From Clostridiales bacterium (GTDB lineage: Bacteria > Bacillota > Clostridia > DUPQ01): DNA of 64,000 bases. Positions 9,938 to 20,640 of the stretch are shown here, in pieces. Position numbers and translations under genes: made by a program. The DNA is taken from NCBI GenBank assembly GCA_023145435.1, contig JAGLDS010000007.1, positions 1 through 64,000 of the forward strand, written 5' to 3'. Under the pieces are notes generated by a model. That model was given only the letters and a program-made list of their open reading frames with translations. It was not told where the DNA came from and did not search any database. Position 1 is the stretch's first letter; every line of letters starts with the position of its first letter.

Positions 9938-10708
9938 ATGATAATAGATTCTCATTGTCATTTAGATGACAAACGATTTGACGAAGATAGAGATCAAGTA
10001 ATAGAGAAAATACAACAAGCTAATATTGATTTAGTTATAAATATTGGTGCAAATTTGTCATCAAGTAAAGCTTCTGTTGAACTGGCTAAACAATATGACT
10101 TTATCTATGCTGCAGTCGGGGTACATCCTCATGATTCGTCATCTTATACTGAAAAAGTAGAAAAAGAAATTACATCATTGGCAGCACATAAAAAAGTCGT
10201 AGCAATTGGAGAAGTTGGTCTTGATTTTCATTATGATTTTTCACCAAGAGACATCCAGTTACAAGTTTTTATTAAACAAATTAAACTGGCAAATCAATTA
10301 GATATGCCTCTAATCATTCACGATAGAGAAGCTCATCAACCTGTTTTAGAAGCTTTAAGGAAATATAAAGATGAAAAGACAATAGGAGTATTTCATAGTT
10401 ATTCAGGTAGCAGTGAGATGATTAGAGATGTATTAGAGCTTGGTTTTTATTTATCTTTTAATGGGATTTCAACTTTTAAAAATGCTAAAAAGGTACATGA
10501 TGCTATATTCCATACTCCATTAGATAAGTTGTTAATTGAAACAGATAGTCCTTATTTAACACCAGAACCATTTAGAGGAAAGAGAAACGATTCTTCTAAT
10601 GTTATTTATGTAGCAAAAGCTATAGCTAAGATTAAAGGTATAACTATAGAAGAAGTTTATGAAAAAACCACAGAAAACACAAAAAAACTATTTAAACTGT
10701 CCAAATGA
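9938..10708 (+). CDS. TatD family DNase / metal-dependent hydrolase
   Basis: IDSHCHLDDKRFDEDRD, AIGEVGLDFHYDF, HDREAH, ETDSPYLTPEPFRGKRN. Confidence 0.95.
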   Translation: MIIDSHCHLDDKRFDEDRDQVIEKIQQANIDLVINIGANLSSSKASVELAKQYDFIYAAVGVHPHDSSSYTEKVEKEITSLAAHKKVVAIGEVGLDFHYDFSPRDIQLQVFIKQIKLANQLDMPLIIHDREAHQPVLEALRKYKDEKTIGVFHSYSGSSEMIRDVLELGFYLSFNGISTFKNAKKVHDAIFHTPLDKLLIETDSPYLTPEPFRGKRNDSSNVIYVAKAIAKIKGITIEEVYEKTTENTKKLFKLSK

Positions 10709-10781
10709 ACTTTTTAAAGATCAATTTTGCTATTTTTTATAGGTATGGTAAAATGGACAAGAGGTAATCGGAGGTAACTTA

Positions 10782-11522
10782 ATGAAAAAAGCAGCACTGC
10801 TAACCATTGGAATAGTATTATTTACCATATTAGTTGGGTTCAATTTTTTATTATGGGACAATATGGTAAAAAAAGAAAACCTTCAACGGTCAGAAGAAAT
10901 ATCCATTGAAAAGCAAGATTCTATTGATTCGTTACTATCTGTTATTAATGAACAAAAAAGAGTAGCTAATGAGTTAAGGGATGTTAGGGATGAGTTACAA
11001 GCAGAAGTTAATATATTTGATGAAACAGAGTCAACTTATCAACTTGAAATTTCTGATTTAACAGATGACAACCAAGAACTTCATTCTGAAATCTATTTTA
11101 GAGGTGTAATAATTAAATTGCTAAAAGAAGCGGTTGATAATGATTATTTTACTGCATTTATATCTGATAATTGGGCAACATATATTAATAACAAAGATTT
11201 TTATTCCGCTTATCTGTTTCAAAACAGCAAATTAGTTTTAGGAGAAAGTAATATTGAATCTTTTTCAGATTTTCAAAATCAATATGTGAATGTAGAGAAC
11301 ATTGAAGTAGTGTCAGCAAAAAGAGTGGAAATTGAACAAGGGGATGACCAACTTATAGATTTATTACATTTTTCAGTTAATTTACAAATAACACTTAAAA
11401 AAGATAGTGAGGGTATTTCTAGAGAAGATGAATATTTTGTAGAGGGAGAAAACTTTTTTACTTTTACTTTTGACTATGAAGAAAGTAATCTAGAGACATG
11501 GATTATTACCTCCATGAAATAA
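10782..11522 (+). CDS. Hypothetical membrane-anchored coiled-coil protein
   Basis: N-terminal TM helix, long coiled-coil stretch, C-terminal globular region; RBS GGAGG. Confidence 0.6.
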   Translation: MKKAALLTIGIVLFTILVGFNFLLWDNMVKKENLQRSEEISIEKQDSIDSLLSVINEQKRVANELRDVRDELQAEVNIFDETESTYQLEISDLTDDNQELHSEIYFRGVIIKLLKEAVDNDYFTAFISDNWATYINNKDFYSAYLFQNSKLVLGESNIESFSDFQNQYVNVENIEVVSAKRVEIEQGDDQLIDLLHFSVNLQITLKKDSEGISREDEYFVEGENFFTFTFDYEESNLETWIITSMK

Positions 11523-11539
11523 ACAAACATTTCATAAAT

Positions 11540-11568
11540 TTGACATTTTCCTGTTTAACGCGTATAAT
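11540..11568 (+). promoter_or_regulatory. Consensus sigma-A type promoter for the YabE-like gene
   Basis: TTGACA (11540-11545), 17-nt spacer, TATAAT (11563-11568). Confidence 0.85.
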
Positions 11569-11599
11569 TTGCGAGAATTTATGAAGTGGAGCGTGTTTA

Positions 11600-12670
11600 A
11601 TGGTAGTACACCATGATAAAAAAGCTAAATATAGAGTTTTAAAACATTCAATCGCAGGGATTTTCTCCCTGTTATTAATAGTTCTTGTTACCCTTTATCT
11701 ATTTGAAACTAACTTAAAAGATGTTACATTAGTGTTTAATGGGCATGTTTATGCAGCTAGAACACTTGAAACTACTATAAGTGGTTTTATTGAAGAAAAT
11801 AATATTCCATTCAACGATGAACATGACTATATAAGTGTAGAAATTGATAATGAGTTACAAGAAGATAGCAATAAAATCTCTATTAAAACAGCTATTCCTG
11901 TCACAATTATAAGTGATGGGGTTACTAGAGAAGAAATGACCTATTTAGATAGTGTTAGTGAATTACTTGATTCTCTAAAGATACCTGTATATGAACAAGA
12001 TATATTAGTGGATGTTACTATGGAAACAAAGTTAATACCTGAACTTAGCATTGAGATTATAAGAGTAACTAAAGGAGTTTTCGTTCAAGTTGTTGTTTTA
12101 CAGAGTTATGTTGATATTGTTGAGAATAACACTATGGAATATAATGAAACTAATATTCTAATACAAGGTGAATTTGGCGAAAAAAAATATGTTTATGAAA
12201 TAACATATGAAAATAAAAAAGAAGTAAAACGTGAATTAACTTTAGAAGAAGTAACTATAAAACCAGTTAACCAATTGATAGAATATGGAACAATACCTTT
12301 TAAAATTGATCCAATAACAGGGAAAAAGTTCAAATATCTTATATCTGAAAATTTTGTGGCTACAGCTTATACATTAGATCCTGATGAATGTGGTGGGAAA
12401 GTACCAGGGGATCCAGCATATGGTATTACTGCATCTGGAATGACAGCTGATGTAGGGGTTATTGCTGTTGATACAAGTGTGATTCCTTTTGGAACAAAAG
12501 TATATATTGAAACATTAACTGGAGAATTTGTGAATTATGGATTTGCAGTTGCTGGTGATACAGGAAGTGGCATTAAAGGAAATAGAATTGATTTATTTAT
12601 GCATGATAAACAGGATGCACTTGAATGGGGAATAAGAGAAGTCAAGGTATATTTTATATATGAAAATTAA
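11600..12670 (+). CDS. YabE-like cell-wall protein: DUF348 repeats plus C-terminal 3D domain
   Basis: N-terminal TM; NGHVYAARTLETTISGFIEE DUF348-like; NFVATAYTLDPDECGGK...GITASGMTADVGVIAVD..IPFGTKVYIE...GDTGSGIKGNRIDLFM 3D domain. Confidence 0.85.
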   Translation: MVVHHDKKAKYRVLKHSIAGIFSLLLIVLVTLYLFETNLKDVTLVFNGHVYAARTLETTISGFIEENNIPFNDEHDYISVEIDNELQEDSNKISIKTAIPVTIISDGVTREEMTYLDSVSELLDSLKIPVYEQDILVDVTMETKLIPELSIEIIRVTKGVFVQVVVLQSYVDIVENNTMEYNETNILIQGEFGEKKYVYEITYENKKEVKRELTLEEVTIKPVNQLIEYGTIPFKIDPITGKKFKYLISENFVATAYTLDPDECGGKVPGDPAYGITASGMTADVGVIAVDTSVIPFGTKVYIETLTGEFVNYGFAVAGDTGSGIKGNRIDLFMHDKQDALEWGIREVKVYFIYEN

Positions 12671-13538
12671 TGAAGATAACATGTTTTTCATGATGTCAAA
12701 ACATCAGATAAAAACCGTGCAATCATTAGGACAGAATTTTTTAAGAGATAAAAATACTGCTTTAAAAATTATTGAAGCTGCAAATCTGACAAAAGATGAC
12801 TTGGTCATTGAAGTTGGTATGGGTGCTGGCAGTCTATCAAAACTAATAGCTCCACAATGCAAACAACTTGTTGGGATTGAAATCGATAAAAGACTCTTAC
12901 CTCTACTTAATGAAACTTTAAGTGACTTTACAAATGTTGATATTATTCATGATGATGTATTAAAGCTTGATATAATAAATGATATCTTAGCAAAATATCC
13001 TGAATTTAGTTCTTATAAAGTAATCGCAAACTTACCTTACTATATTACAACAGCAGTTATTATGAAATTTATACAATGTGATAAACCACCAGATATATCT
13101 GTTTTAATGATGCAAAAAGAAGTAGCAGATAGGATTGTTGCAGGTCCTGGTAGTAAAACGTATGGGGGATTAAGTGTAATTGTTAACTATTACTGTAATA
13201 CTAAGAGGGTAATGAATGTTAGTCCCAACTGTTTTGTTCCAAAACCTGCTGTAAATAGTACAGTATTACAATTTACTAAACACGAAAATCATATAGTAAC
13301 GATAGCTGATAGACAATTATTCTTTAAAGTAATTAAATCAGCTTTTGCGCAACGTCGTAAAAAGCTATCTAATTCTGTTGCTAATACGCTGGATGTGGGT
13401 ATATTAAAGAGTGAAATTGAGAGTATATTAATGGAGATGGGACTTGATATTGCAATAAGAGGTGAAAAGTTAAGTATTGAACAGTTTGCAACATTGTCAG
13501 ATGCCATTTATGAAAAATCCATAAATAAAGAAATTTAG
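12660..13538 (+). CDS. rsmA: 16S rRNA (adenine1518/1519-N6)-dimethyltransferase
   Basis: QSLGQNFLRDKN, VIEVGMGAGSLSK, VIANLPYYITTAVIMKF, FAQRRKKLSNS. Confidence 0.95.
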   Translation: MKINEDNMFFMMSKHQIKTVQSLGQNFLRDKNTALKIIEAANLTKDDLVIEVGMGAGSLSKLIAPQCKQLVGIEIDKRLLPLLNETLSDFTNVDIIHDDVLKLDIINDILAKYPEFSSYKVIANLPYYITTAVIMKFIQCDKPPDISVLMMQKEVADRIVAGPGSKTYGGLSVIVNYYCNTKRVMNVSPNCFVPKPAVNSTVLQFTKHENHIVTIADRQLFFKVIKSAFAQRRKKLSNSVANTLDVGILKSEIESILMEMGLDIAIRGEKLSIEQFATLSDAIYEKSINKEI

Positions 13539-13626
13539 TTCTTTTATTTGATTAAATAATACAGTATAATAACTACGTTAAAAAGACCATAAGCCGTAAG
13601 GCTATACGATATTTAAGGAGGAAAAA

Positions 13627-15453
13627 ATGTTAAGCATTATTGACAAATCCAACATGGAAAAGCTAGAAGCTCTTAATAACAAAAAAGTTATGGCTTATGT
13701 TGAAGAAGCAATTGCCTTATGTAAACCTGCAAAAGTAACTGTAATTACAGATGCCGATGAGGATATTAAATACATAAGAAATTTAGCGATTAAAAATGGT
13801 GAAGAGGAAACCTTGAACACTGATGGGCACACTATTCACTTTGATGGGATTAATGACCAGGCAAGAGATAAAGCTCACACCAAATATCTTCTATCTAAAG
13901 AAGTTGATTGGGGTATGGACATTAACTATATTATGAAGGATACTGGATTACCAGAAGTAATAGGGTTTTTAGATGGTAGTATGGTAGGTAAAGAAATGAT
14001 TATTGCATTTTTCTGCTTAGGACCAACCAACTCAGACTTTTCTATTAGTGCCTTACAGATTACAGATTCATCTTATGTAGTTCATTCAGAAACTATTCTA
14101 TATAGAGCTGGCTATGAACAATTTAAAAGATTAAATGGATCAGATGATTTCTTTTTCTTCTTACATTCAGCTGGTGAATTGGCTGAAAACAATACAACAA
14201 AAAGTGTTGAAAATAGAAGAATCTATATGGATTTAGAAGAAAACAGAGTATACACAGTTAATAATCAATACGCTGGTAACAGTGTTGGCCTTAAAAAATT
14301 AGCATTCAGATTAGCAATTCAAAAAGCACAAAATGAAGGCTGGTTAGCTGAGCACATGTTCGTAATGGGTGTTCATGGTAAAAAAGACAGAATTACTTAT
14401 TTTGCTGGCGCTTTCCCAAGTGCTTGTGGTAAAACTTCAACTGCTATGATTCCAGGACAAACTATTGTTGGTGATGATATTGCATACTTGAAAAAAGTTG
14501 ATGGAAAAATTAAATCTGTTAATGTTGAACAAGGTGTATTTGGAATTATCAGAGATGTTAATGCCAATGATGATCCTGTAATCTACAATGCAATTACTAC
14601 TCCAAGAGAAGTTATTTTCTCAAACATTCTAATTAATGATGGAAAAACATATTGGTTAGGTATGGGAGAAGAGACACCTTCAACTGGTGTTAACTTTGCA
14701 GGAGAATGGACAGAAGCAAGTGGAAAAACATTAGCTCATAAAAATGCTAGATATACAGTTAGAATTTCTGAACTAGAAAATGCCGATGTAATGGCTGATG
14801 CTCCAGAAGGAGTAACTGTTCAAGGTCTTGTATATGGTGGTAGAGACTCAGATACAACTGTTCCAGTTGTTGAAGCTCTTGACTGGGTACATGGTGTTGT
14901 AATGGGTGCTACAATTGAATCTGAAACAACTGCTGCTACTTTAGGAGCAGAAGGTGTTAGAAAACATAACCCAATGGCAAATCTAGACTTTATATCTGTT
15001 CCATTAAGAAAGTATATCCAGAGTCATATTGATTTTGATAAAGATTTAGACATAAAAGCTAAAGTATATAGCACAAACTATTTCCTTAGAAATGCCAAAG
15101 GCGAGTTTAGTAACTCTAAATTAGATAAGAAAATTTGGATGTTATGGGCTGAAGGTAGAGTTAATGGAGAATTTGAAGTTTATGAAACACCAGTTGGTTT
15201 TATTCCTAAGTATGAAGATTTAAAAGTATTATTCAAAGAAAGTTTACAATTTGATTATCTAGAAACTGATTATGTTGATCAGTTCTCAATTAGAATTGAT
15301 AAATACATTGAAAAAATGGATAGAATGAATAAAGTATTTGAAAAAGTTGACTTACCAAAAGAATTTGAAGCTAAATTATTAGAGCTGTCTACTAAATTAG
15401 TAGAAGCTAAAAAAGTATATGGTTCAATTGCCACACCTACTTCATTCGCATAA
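13627..15453 (+). CDS. pckG: Phosphoenolpyruvate carboxykinase (GTP)
   Basis: GAFPSACGKTSTAM motif characteristic of GTP-type PEPCK; GGRDSDTTVPVVEALDW; 608 aa. Confidence 0.9.
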   Translation: MLSIIDKSNMEKLEALNNKKVMAYVEEAIALCKPAKVTVITDADEDIKYIRNLAIKNGEEETLNTDGHTIHFDGINDQARDKAHTKYLLSKEVDWGMDINYIMKDTGLPEVIGFLDGSMVGKEMIIAFFCLGPTNSDFSISALQITDSSYVVHSETILYRAGYEQFKRLNGSDDFFFFLHSAGELAENNTTKSVENRRIYMDLEENRVYTVNNQYAGNSVGLKKLAFRLAIQKAQNEGWLAEHMFVMGVHGKKDRITYFAGAFPSACGKTSTAMIPGQTIVGDDIAYLKKVDGKIKSVNVEQGVFGIIRDVNANDDPVIYNAITTPREVIFSNILINDGKTYWLGMGEETPSTGVNFAGEWTEASGKTLAHKNARYTVRISELENADVMADAPEGVTVQGLVYGGRDSDTTVPVVEALDWVHGVVMGATIESETTAATLGAEGVRKHNPMANLDFISVPLRKYIQSHIDFDKDLDIKAKVYSTNYFLRNAKGEFSNSKLDKKIWMLWAEGRVNGEFEVYETPVGFIPKYEDLKVLFKESLQFDYLETDYVDQFSIRIDKYIEKMDRMNKVFEKVDLPKEFEAKLLELSTKLVEAKKVYGSIATPTSFA

Positions 15454-15467
15454 AAACAAATAATAAC

Positions 15468-15501
15468 TAAAGGCTCTTAAGAAATTAAGGGCCTTTTTTT
15501 T
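15468..15501 (+). terminator. Rho-independent terminator after pckG
   Basis: AAAGGCTCTTAA-gaaa-TTAAGGGCCTTTTTTTT. Confidence 0.85.
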
Positions 15502-15582
15502 ATATGAAAGTATTAGTACATTTATTGTATTCATAAGCATTTTTCTATATAATGGTACTAGGAATAGATTTGGAGTGATTTG

Positions 15583-15966
15583 ATGAATAAAGTTCGTGTA
15601 ACAATATTAGGTAAACAATATTTAATAATGGGTGCTGAGTCAGATGAATATATTCAAAAAGTGGGACTATATGTGGATAAAAAACTAAGACAAGTTGAAG
15701 AACTTGGAGACAGTAAATTAAGCACATTAATGGTAGCTGTATTAGGTGCAACTAATATTTCAGATGACTATTTTAAAGAACGAGATAGAGCAACAAATTT
15801 AAAAGGTAAAACACTTGCCTTAGAAAAACAATTGCGTGAATTTAATCAAAAGATTAGTAACCTTGAAATTAAAATGGAGAAGTTAACAGAAGAAAAATCA
15901 AACTTAAAAATGCAATTAGTTAGAAGCGAAACAGAATTAGGACAAGCGAGAAACCCACAACGATAA
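15583..15966 (+). CDS. zapA: Cell division protein ZapA
   Basis: MNKVRVTILGKQYLIMGAESDEYIQKVGLYVDKKLRQV plus C-terminal coiled coil. Confidence 0.85.
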   Translation: MNKVRVTILGKQYLIMGAESDEYIQKVGLYVDKKLRQVEELGDSKLSTLMVAVLGATNISDDYFKERDRATNLKGKTLALEKQLREFNQKISNLEIKMEKLTEEKSNLKMQLVRSETELGQARNPQR

Positions 15967-15967
15967 A

Positions 15968-15994
15968 TAATAGCGCCTATGGCGTTATTTTTTT
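15968..15994 (+). terminator. Hairpin/terminator between zapA and dut
   Basis: AATAGCGCC-tat-GGCGTTATTTTTTT. Confidence 0.65.
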
Positions 15995-16004
15995 AGGAGT
16001 ACAT

Positions 16005-16496
16005 ATGGAAAAAGTAACTGTATATATTGAAATCGTTAGAGAGGGAATTAAAATTCCTGAATACTCAAATATATTTGATGCAGGAATGGATGTACGAGCT
16101 GCAAAAGATGTATTGATTTTACCAATGGAAACAATAATTATTCCCACTGGATTTAAAGTTGCTATACCTAAAGGTTATGAAATACAAGTTCGTCCAAGAA
16201 GTGGATTATCATATAATACACCACTTCGTTTATCTAATTCACCAGGTACAATAGATAGTGGTTATCGTGATGAGGTTGGGATAATTTTAACAAATACTTC
16301 GGATTTAAAAGATCAAGACAGCCACTATTCAATAACTACAAAAAAAAACAAAAGTGGAACTTATGAAATTAAAAAAGGTGAAAGAATTGCTCAAATTGTG
16401 TTAGGTAGAGTTCCACAAATTAAATTTGAGATAGTAGATGATGTGAAAAAAATCGGACATAATCGTGGTGGTGGATTTGGATCTACTGGAGTATAA
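16005..16496 (+). CDS. dut: dUTP diphosphatase
   Basis: DAGMDVRA, RPRSGLSY, GTIDSGYRDEVGI, ERIAQIVL, HNRGGGFGSTG. Confidence 0.95.
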   Translation: MEKVTVYIEIVREGIKIPEYSNIFDAGMDVRAAKDVLILPMETIIIPTGFKVAIPKGYEIQVRPRSGLSYNTPLRLSNSPGTIDSGYRDEVGIILTNTSDLKDQDSHYSITTKKNKSGTYEIKKGERIAQIVLGRVPQIKFEIVDDVKKIGHNRGGGFGSTGV

Positions 16497-17125
16497 TGTT
16501 ACGAGAATATATCACAGTAAATGAAGAATCTGTTTGTGAGATTATTGTTAAAAAATCTAGGTTTATTGCGACAATAAAAAAAGTCAAAACGGTTTCACAA
16601 GCAACAAATGTAATAAAAAAGATTAGAGAAATTTATAAAGATGCAACTCATAATACTTATGCTTATATTGTCAATGATGGTAGTGTTTATCAAAAGTATA
16701 GTGATGATGGTGAACCCAAAGGAACAGCAGGTATACCAATAGTAGCTATTTTATCACATCATAAACTTGAAAATGTTGTTGTTGTTGTTACAAGATATTT
16801 CGGTGGGACAAAGCTTGGGGTAGGTGGATTAACAAGAGCTTATTCAAAAGCTACTACTAATGTTTTAGAACAAGTGACAATTGTTAAAATTAGCAAGTGC
16901 GTAAAAGTAGCTTTGAGTTGTAGTTATCAATTAGTTGGTAAAATACAAAATAGTTTGAAAGAAAATAATATAAATATTAATAATTCACAATTTTTAGAAA
17001 AGGTTACTTTTTTCATAACAGTTAAAGCTAGTAAAGCTAATCAAATAGAAAAAGAGTTAATTGATTTGACAAGTAATCATTGTGAATTTAAAATAATTGA
17101 AGAAGTATACATAGAAATGGAGTGA
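16496..17125 (+). CDS. YigZ/IMPACT family protein
   Basis: [58 protein letters not shown]. Confidence 0.9.
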   Translation: MLREYITVNEESVCEIIVKKSRFIATIKKVKTVSQATNVIKKIREIYKDATHNTYAYIVNDGSVYQKYSDDGEPKGTAGIPIVAILSHHKLENVVVVVTRYFGGTKLGVGGLTRAYSKATTNVLEQVTIVKISKCVKVALSCSYQLVGKIQNSLKENNININNSQFLEKVTFFITVKASKANQIEKELIDLTSNHCEFKIIEEVYIEME

Positions 17126-17130
17126 TAACT

Positions 17131-17853
17131 ATGTCCGGTCATTCAAAATGGGCAAATATAAAACACAAAAAAGAGCGTAGTGATGCAAAGCGCGGAAAAA
17201 TATTTACAAAAATAGGTAGAGAAATTGTTGTTGCAGTTAAACAAGGTGGTCCAGTTCCTGAGAATAATTCAAAATTGAGAGATGTTATTGCAAAAGCTAA
17301 AGCAAATAATATGCCAAATGATAATATTAAGCGAAGTATTACAAAAGCGTCTGGTGCTGGAAGCCAAGATGATTATGAAGAGTTTATATATGAAGGATAT
17401 GGTCCTGGTGGGATTGCATGTATTGTAGAAATAATGACTGACAATAGAAATAGAACAGCTGCAGATATAAGACATGCTTTTGACAAGTATGGTGGTAATC
17501 TTGGAACAACAGGATGTGTAGCGTTTATGTTTGATAGTTTAGGTGTTTTACTAATTGAGAAGAAAGACACCATTGATGAAGATACATTGTTAATGGAAGC
17601 ATTAGAAGCAGGTGCTTTAGATATAGTTGTGGAAGAAGAAATTTATGATATAACTACAGAAGTACATGATTTTTCATCAGTAAGGGAAGTTTTGGAAAAA
17701 GCAAATTATGAATTTGTTGAAGCATCTATATTAAGGATTCCACAGAATACTATTAAGTTGTCAGAAAAACACACAGAATCTATGGAAAAATTAATTGATT
17801 TATTAGAAGATTCAGATGACGTACAAAACGTTTATCATAACTGGGAGAAATAA
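17131..17853 (+). CDS. YebC/PmpR family DNA-binding regulatory protein
   Basis: [63 protein letters not shown]. Confidence 0.95.
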   Translation: MSGHSKWANIKHKKERSDAKRGKIFTKIGREIVVAVKQGGPVPENNSKLRDVIAKAKANNMPNDNIKRSITKASGAGSQDDYEEFIYEGYGPGGIACIVEIMTDNRNRTAADIRHAFDKYGGNLGTTGCVAFMFDSLGVLLIEKKDTIDEDTLLMEALEAGALDIVVEEEIYDITTEVHDFSSVREVLEKANYEFVEASILRIPQNTIKLSEKHTESMEKLIDLLEDSDDVQNVYHNWEK

Positions 17854-18261
17854 ATGGAAACTAAAATTACAGTAAGGTATGCAGAAACTGATCAAATGGG
17901 AATTGCACATCATTCAAATTATGCTATTTGGTTTGAAGCGGCAAGAACTGAGTTCATTAAAGAATTAGGAATATCATATTCAGATTGTGAAAAAAGAGGA
18001 TTAATGTTACCCCTTATATCGCTAGAATGCCAATTTAAAAAACCTGCATTATATGATGAAGTGCTAGTAATACTTTCTAAATTAGATAAATTGACACCTG
18101 TTCGTATGGTTATTAAATATGAAGTTAGAAAAGAAGGATTTGACGAGATTATTGCAACAGGTAAAACGGGTCATGTGTGGACTGATTTATCACTACGACC
18201 AATTAATTTAAAAAAGAAAGATTCACATGTGTTTTTGATTTTACAAAAGGGAATAGGCTAA
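17854..18261 (+). CDS. YbgC/FadM-type acyl-CoA thioesterase
   Basis: VRYAETDQMGIAHHSNYAIWFEAARTEFIKELG hotdog-fold motif. Confidence 0.9.
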   Translation: METKITVRYAETDQMGIAHHSNYAIWFEAARTEFIKELGISYSDCEKRGLMLPLISLECQFKKPALYDEVLVILSKLDKLTPVRMVIKYEVRKEGFDEIIATGKTGHVWTDLSLRPINLKKKDSHVFLILQKGIG

Positions 18262-19613
18262 AGGGGCTGTTCTTTTTTTTTGTATATCATAGCCATAGCA
18301 ATGGCAACAATCATCCAATAAAAAACAATCATTCCAGGGACTTCAAATATATTTTCAAAGAAACAATGAATAGAAACGCCAAGTAACCCTGAAAATATTC
18401 CTAAAAGAATATTAAATTCTTTTTTATCTTTTGCTAATTTAGTGTGTTTGAAAATACTACTAAGTGTAACAGTGATTAAAGTAAAAAATGATAAGAATCC
18501 TAAGATACCTGATTCAACAGCTATTTTTAAAAAGTAGTTATCCATATAAAAAGCTTCTGGAAAGTGATATGGGTAGTGCATGGCAACGGCTCCACCAAAG
18601 TGACCTAATCCAACACCAAGCAACCAATTATCTTGAAAAAGTGCGAATCCATTAATCCATCTCATTGCACGACCACCAGTTAAACTTGAAAATAAATATT
18701 CAGGTGAAATCATGTATAAGACTCTAGATGAAATTGCTGGAATAAATAATATGACAATTATCCCTAAAGCTGCAATTGGTAATATAAAGCGTTTATCTTT
18801 TATGATTACGAAAACTAAAATTGCTAAAGCAAAACCAATCCATGCACCTCTTGATAATGTAAATACTAAACATGCAACCATTATCAAAAAACTTAAAGCA
18901 TAGAAAAATTTGTTAATAATTTTTTCTTCATAAAAGAATAGACCAAGAGAAATCATTGAAGCAAGAGTCATAATAGCTCCCAACACATTAGGACTTTGAA
19001 CTACAGAAAAAGCTCTTGTTCTAACTCCTAGTTCAGCTGAATCTACCCAACTAGCTGGCATTTCTACACCAGCAACATATTGATATACTCCAAATAAGGC
19101 AATTATTACAGTAGCACTTATAATAAAGGGTAGAACCTTCTTTGCACCTTTATCATCTTTTATTAATGAGAATACTAAAAAGAACCATAATAAGTTTGTT
19201 GTAACAGCTCTGAAGCCCTCTAAACCAACTTCAATGTAGGTAGTGTTGGCTAAAAGTACAAATAAGTTAACTACTATAAAAAGAAGCATTGGAATATCAA
19301 TTGGAGTAAGTGAGTGTTTTTTTTGTTTTATTTCATAAATATATTTGATTATAAATAATACTAGAGCTCCTAAAAGAAAAACTTCATCCCATACAGATGA
19401 AAGTAAAGGAAGATTAACAAAATTTCTAACTACATAATCAATAATAAAGAAAAAAGATAACAAATATATTATACGCTGATAATCAGTGATAAAAATAATA
19501 ACTGCTAATAAAAAGAGTATACCAGCTATGGCGATAATGGGATTGATAAATGCTCCAAAAATACCAACAACTAATGATATAGATGCAATTACTATTTGTA
19601 CTGATCTTTTCAT
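18258..19613 (-). CDS. O-antigen ligase/polymerase-like membrane protein
   Basis: Many TM segments; LGVGLGHFGG...DNYFLKIAVESGILGFLSFF; start MKRSVQIVI at 19613. Confidence 0.75.
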   Translation of the reverse strand: MKRSVQIVIASISLVVGIFGAFINPIIAIAGILFLLAVIIFITDYQRIIYLLSFFFIIDYVVRNFVNLPLLSSVWDEVFLLGALVLFIIKYIYEIKQKKHSLTPIDIPMLLFIVVNLFVLLANTTYIEVGLEGFRAVTTNLLWFFLVFSLIKDDKGAKKVLPFIISATVIIALFGVYQYVAGVEMPASWVDSAELGVRTRAFSVVQSPNVLGAIMTLASMISLGLFFYEEKIINKFFYALSFLIMVACLVFTLSRGAWIGFALAILVFVIIKDKRFILPIAALGIIVILFIPAISSRVLYMISPEYLFSSLTGGRAMRWINGFALFQDNWLLGVGLGHFGGAVAMHYPYHFPEAFYMDNYFLKIAVESGILGFLSFFTLITVTLSSIFKHTKLAKDKKEFNILLGIFSGLLGVSIHCFFENIFEVPGMIVFYWMIVAIAMAMIYKKKEQPL

Positions 19614-20116
19614 GATTCCTCCCCTAAGTGAAATATGGTTGTAAAGAAACGAGAACTTAATGAATGAGGAATGTATTTTTCGATTTTTTGGTACACAATG
19701 AATAAGATAATAGAAAAGATAAATAAGGTCATTAACCAAATACTATTTTCTCCTTTAAGAAAATACATTAAATTAATTCCAAAAGTGGAGGCTGTTAACA
19801 CGAGGAGAATAGTATAGATTAAATTATTATTAACTTGTTTTTTAAAAGAAACAAAAAGTCTTTTGTTAATTGATGAATTAGCTTGTGTTGATAACCATCT
19901 AAATGGTGTAGCAATGAATGAAATAATAGCCAAAGTCATTATTGCAAAGTTGCTAGAATCTTCTTTTCTAAACATATTATTTATTTTTTTTATAGAAATA
20001 CTATTAACTGATACATTATGAAAGAATAATCCTAATTTGTGATAGTTAGAATGAGTATAAGCTTTACAAATAAGTGTCCAAATTTTATAAATTATACTGT
20101 TCTTAAATATATTCAT
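19610..20116 (-). CDS. Hypothetical protein with C-terminal TM segments, part of the polymer-export block
   Basis: Overlaps the O-antigen-ligase-like start by 4 nt (ATGA) and abuts the DUF4330 gene. Confidence 0.55.
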   Translation of the reverse strand: MNIFKNSIIYKIWTLICKAYTHSNYHKLGLFFHNVSVNSISIKKINNMFRKEDSSNFAIMTLAIISFIATPFRWLSTQANSSINKRLFVSFKKQVNNNLIYTILLVLTASTFGINLMYFLKGENSIWLMTLFIFSIILFIVYQKIEKYIPHSLSSRFFTTIFHLGEES

Positions 20117-20607
20117 TATTTTTTATAAACCTGTAAGTCTATTACAATGCCGTCGACTTCAACTCTAGAAGTTTTAACAACAAGATCTTTTCCAATGTTT
20201 ACATGGTATTTACCAAGTAAGATAAAATTAGCACCTTGATCTACTTCAATAACAATATCAACTGTCATATCAAGTAGTATAGGATGTTCAACTAAGATTA
20301 GTTGATTATCACTATTTATAAATTCAATCTGTGCTGGAACAACTTCATTATATAATATGTAACCATTAACAAATGTATTGTTGTATACCATTTTATCATC
20401 TAAATTTAAATTATCAGCTACAGATTGTGTAACTTTTTCACATTTTACAGTTGCTACATAATATTCTTTTGGGGAAACTGTGATAGCTCCACTATTAGAT
20501 AATACATAAAATACGCCACCGATTACTAGTATAATGGCTATAATAACCAGCAAATCAACAATGTTAATTAGTTTAAATAATCTTCCTTTTTTATCAATTA
20601 TTTTCAT
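20116..20607 (-). CDS. DUF4330-like membrane-anchored protein
   Basis: MKIIDKKGRLFKLINIVDLLVIIAIILVIGGVFYVL N-terminus typical of DUF4330. Confidence 0.65.
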   Translation of the reverse strand: MKIIDKKGRLFKLINIVDLLVIIAIILVIGGVFYVLSNSGAITVSPKEYYVATVKCEKVTQSVADNLNLDDKMVYNNTFVNGYILYNEVVPAQIEFINSDNQLILVEHPILLDMTVDIVIEVDQGANFILLGKYHVNIGKDLVVKTSRVEVDGIVIDLQVYKK

Positions 20608-20640
20608 TTGTTTCCTCCATACTCTATCACTTATAGTTTA

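Noticed and set aside
13560-13626. Small hairpin (aagccgtaaggctta-like) upstream of pckG considered as a riboswitch
   Set aside because: Too short and no known motif; possible 5' UTR stem only.
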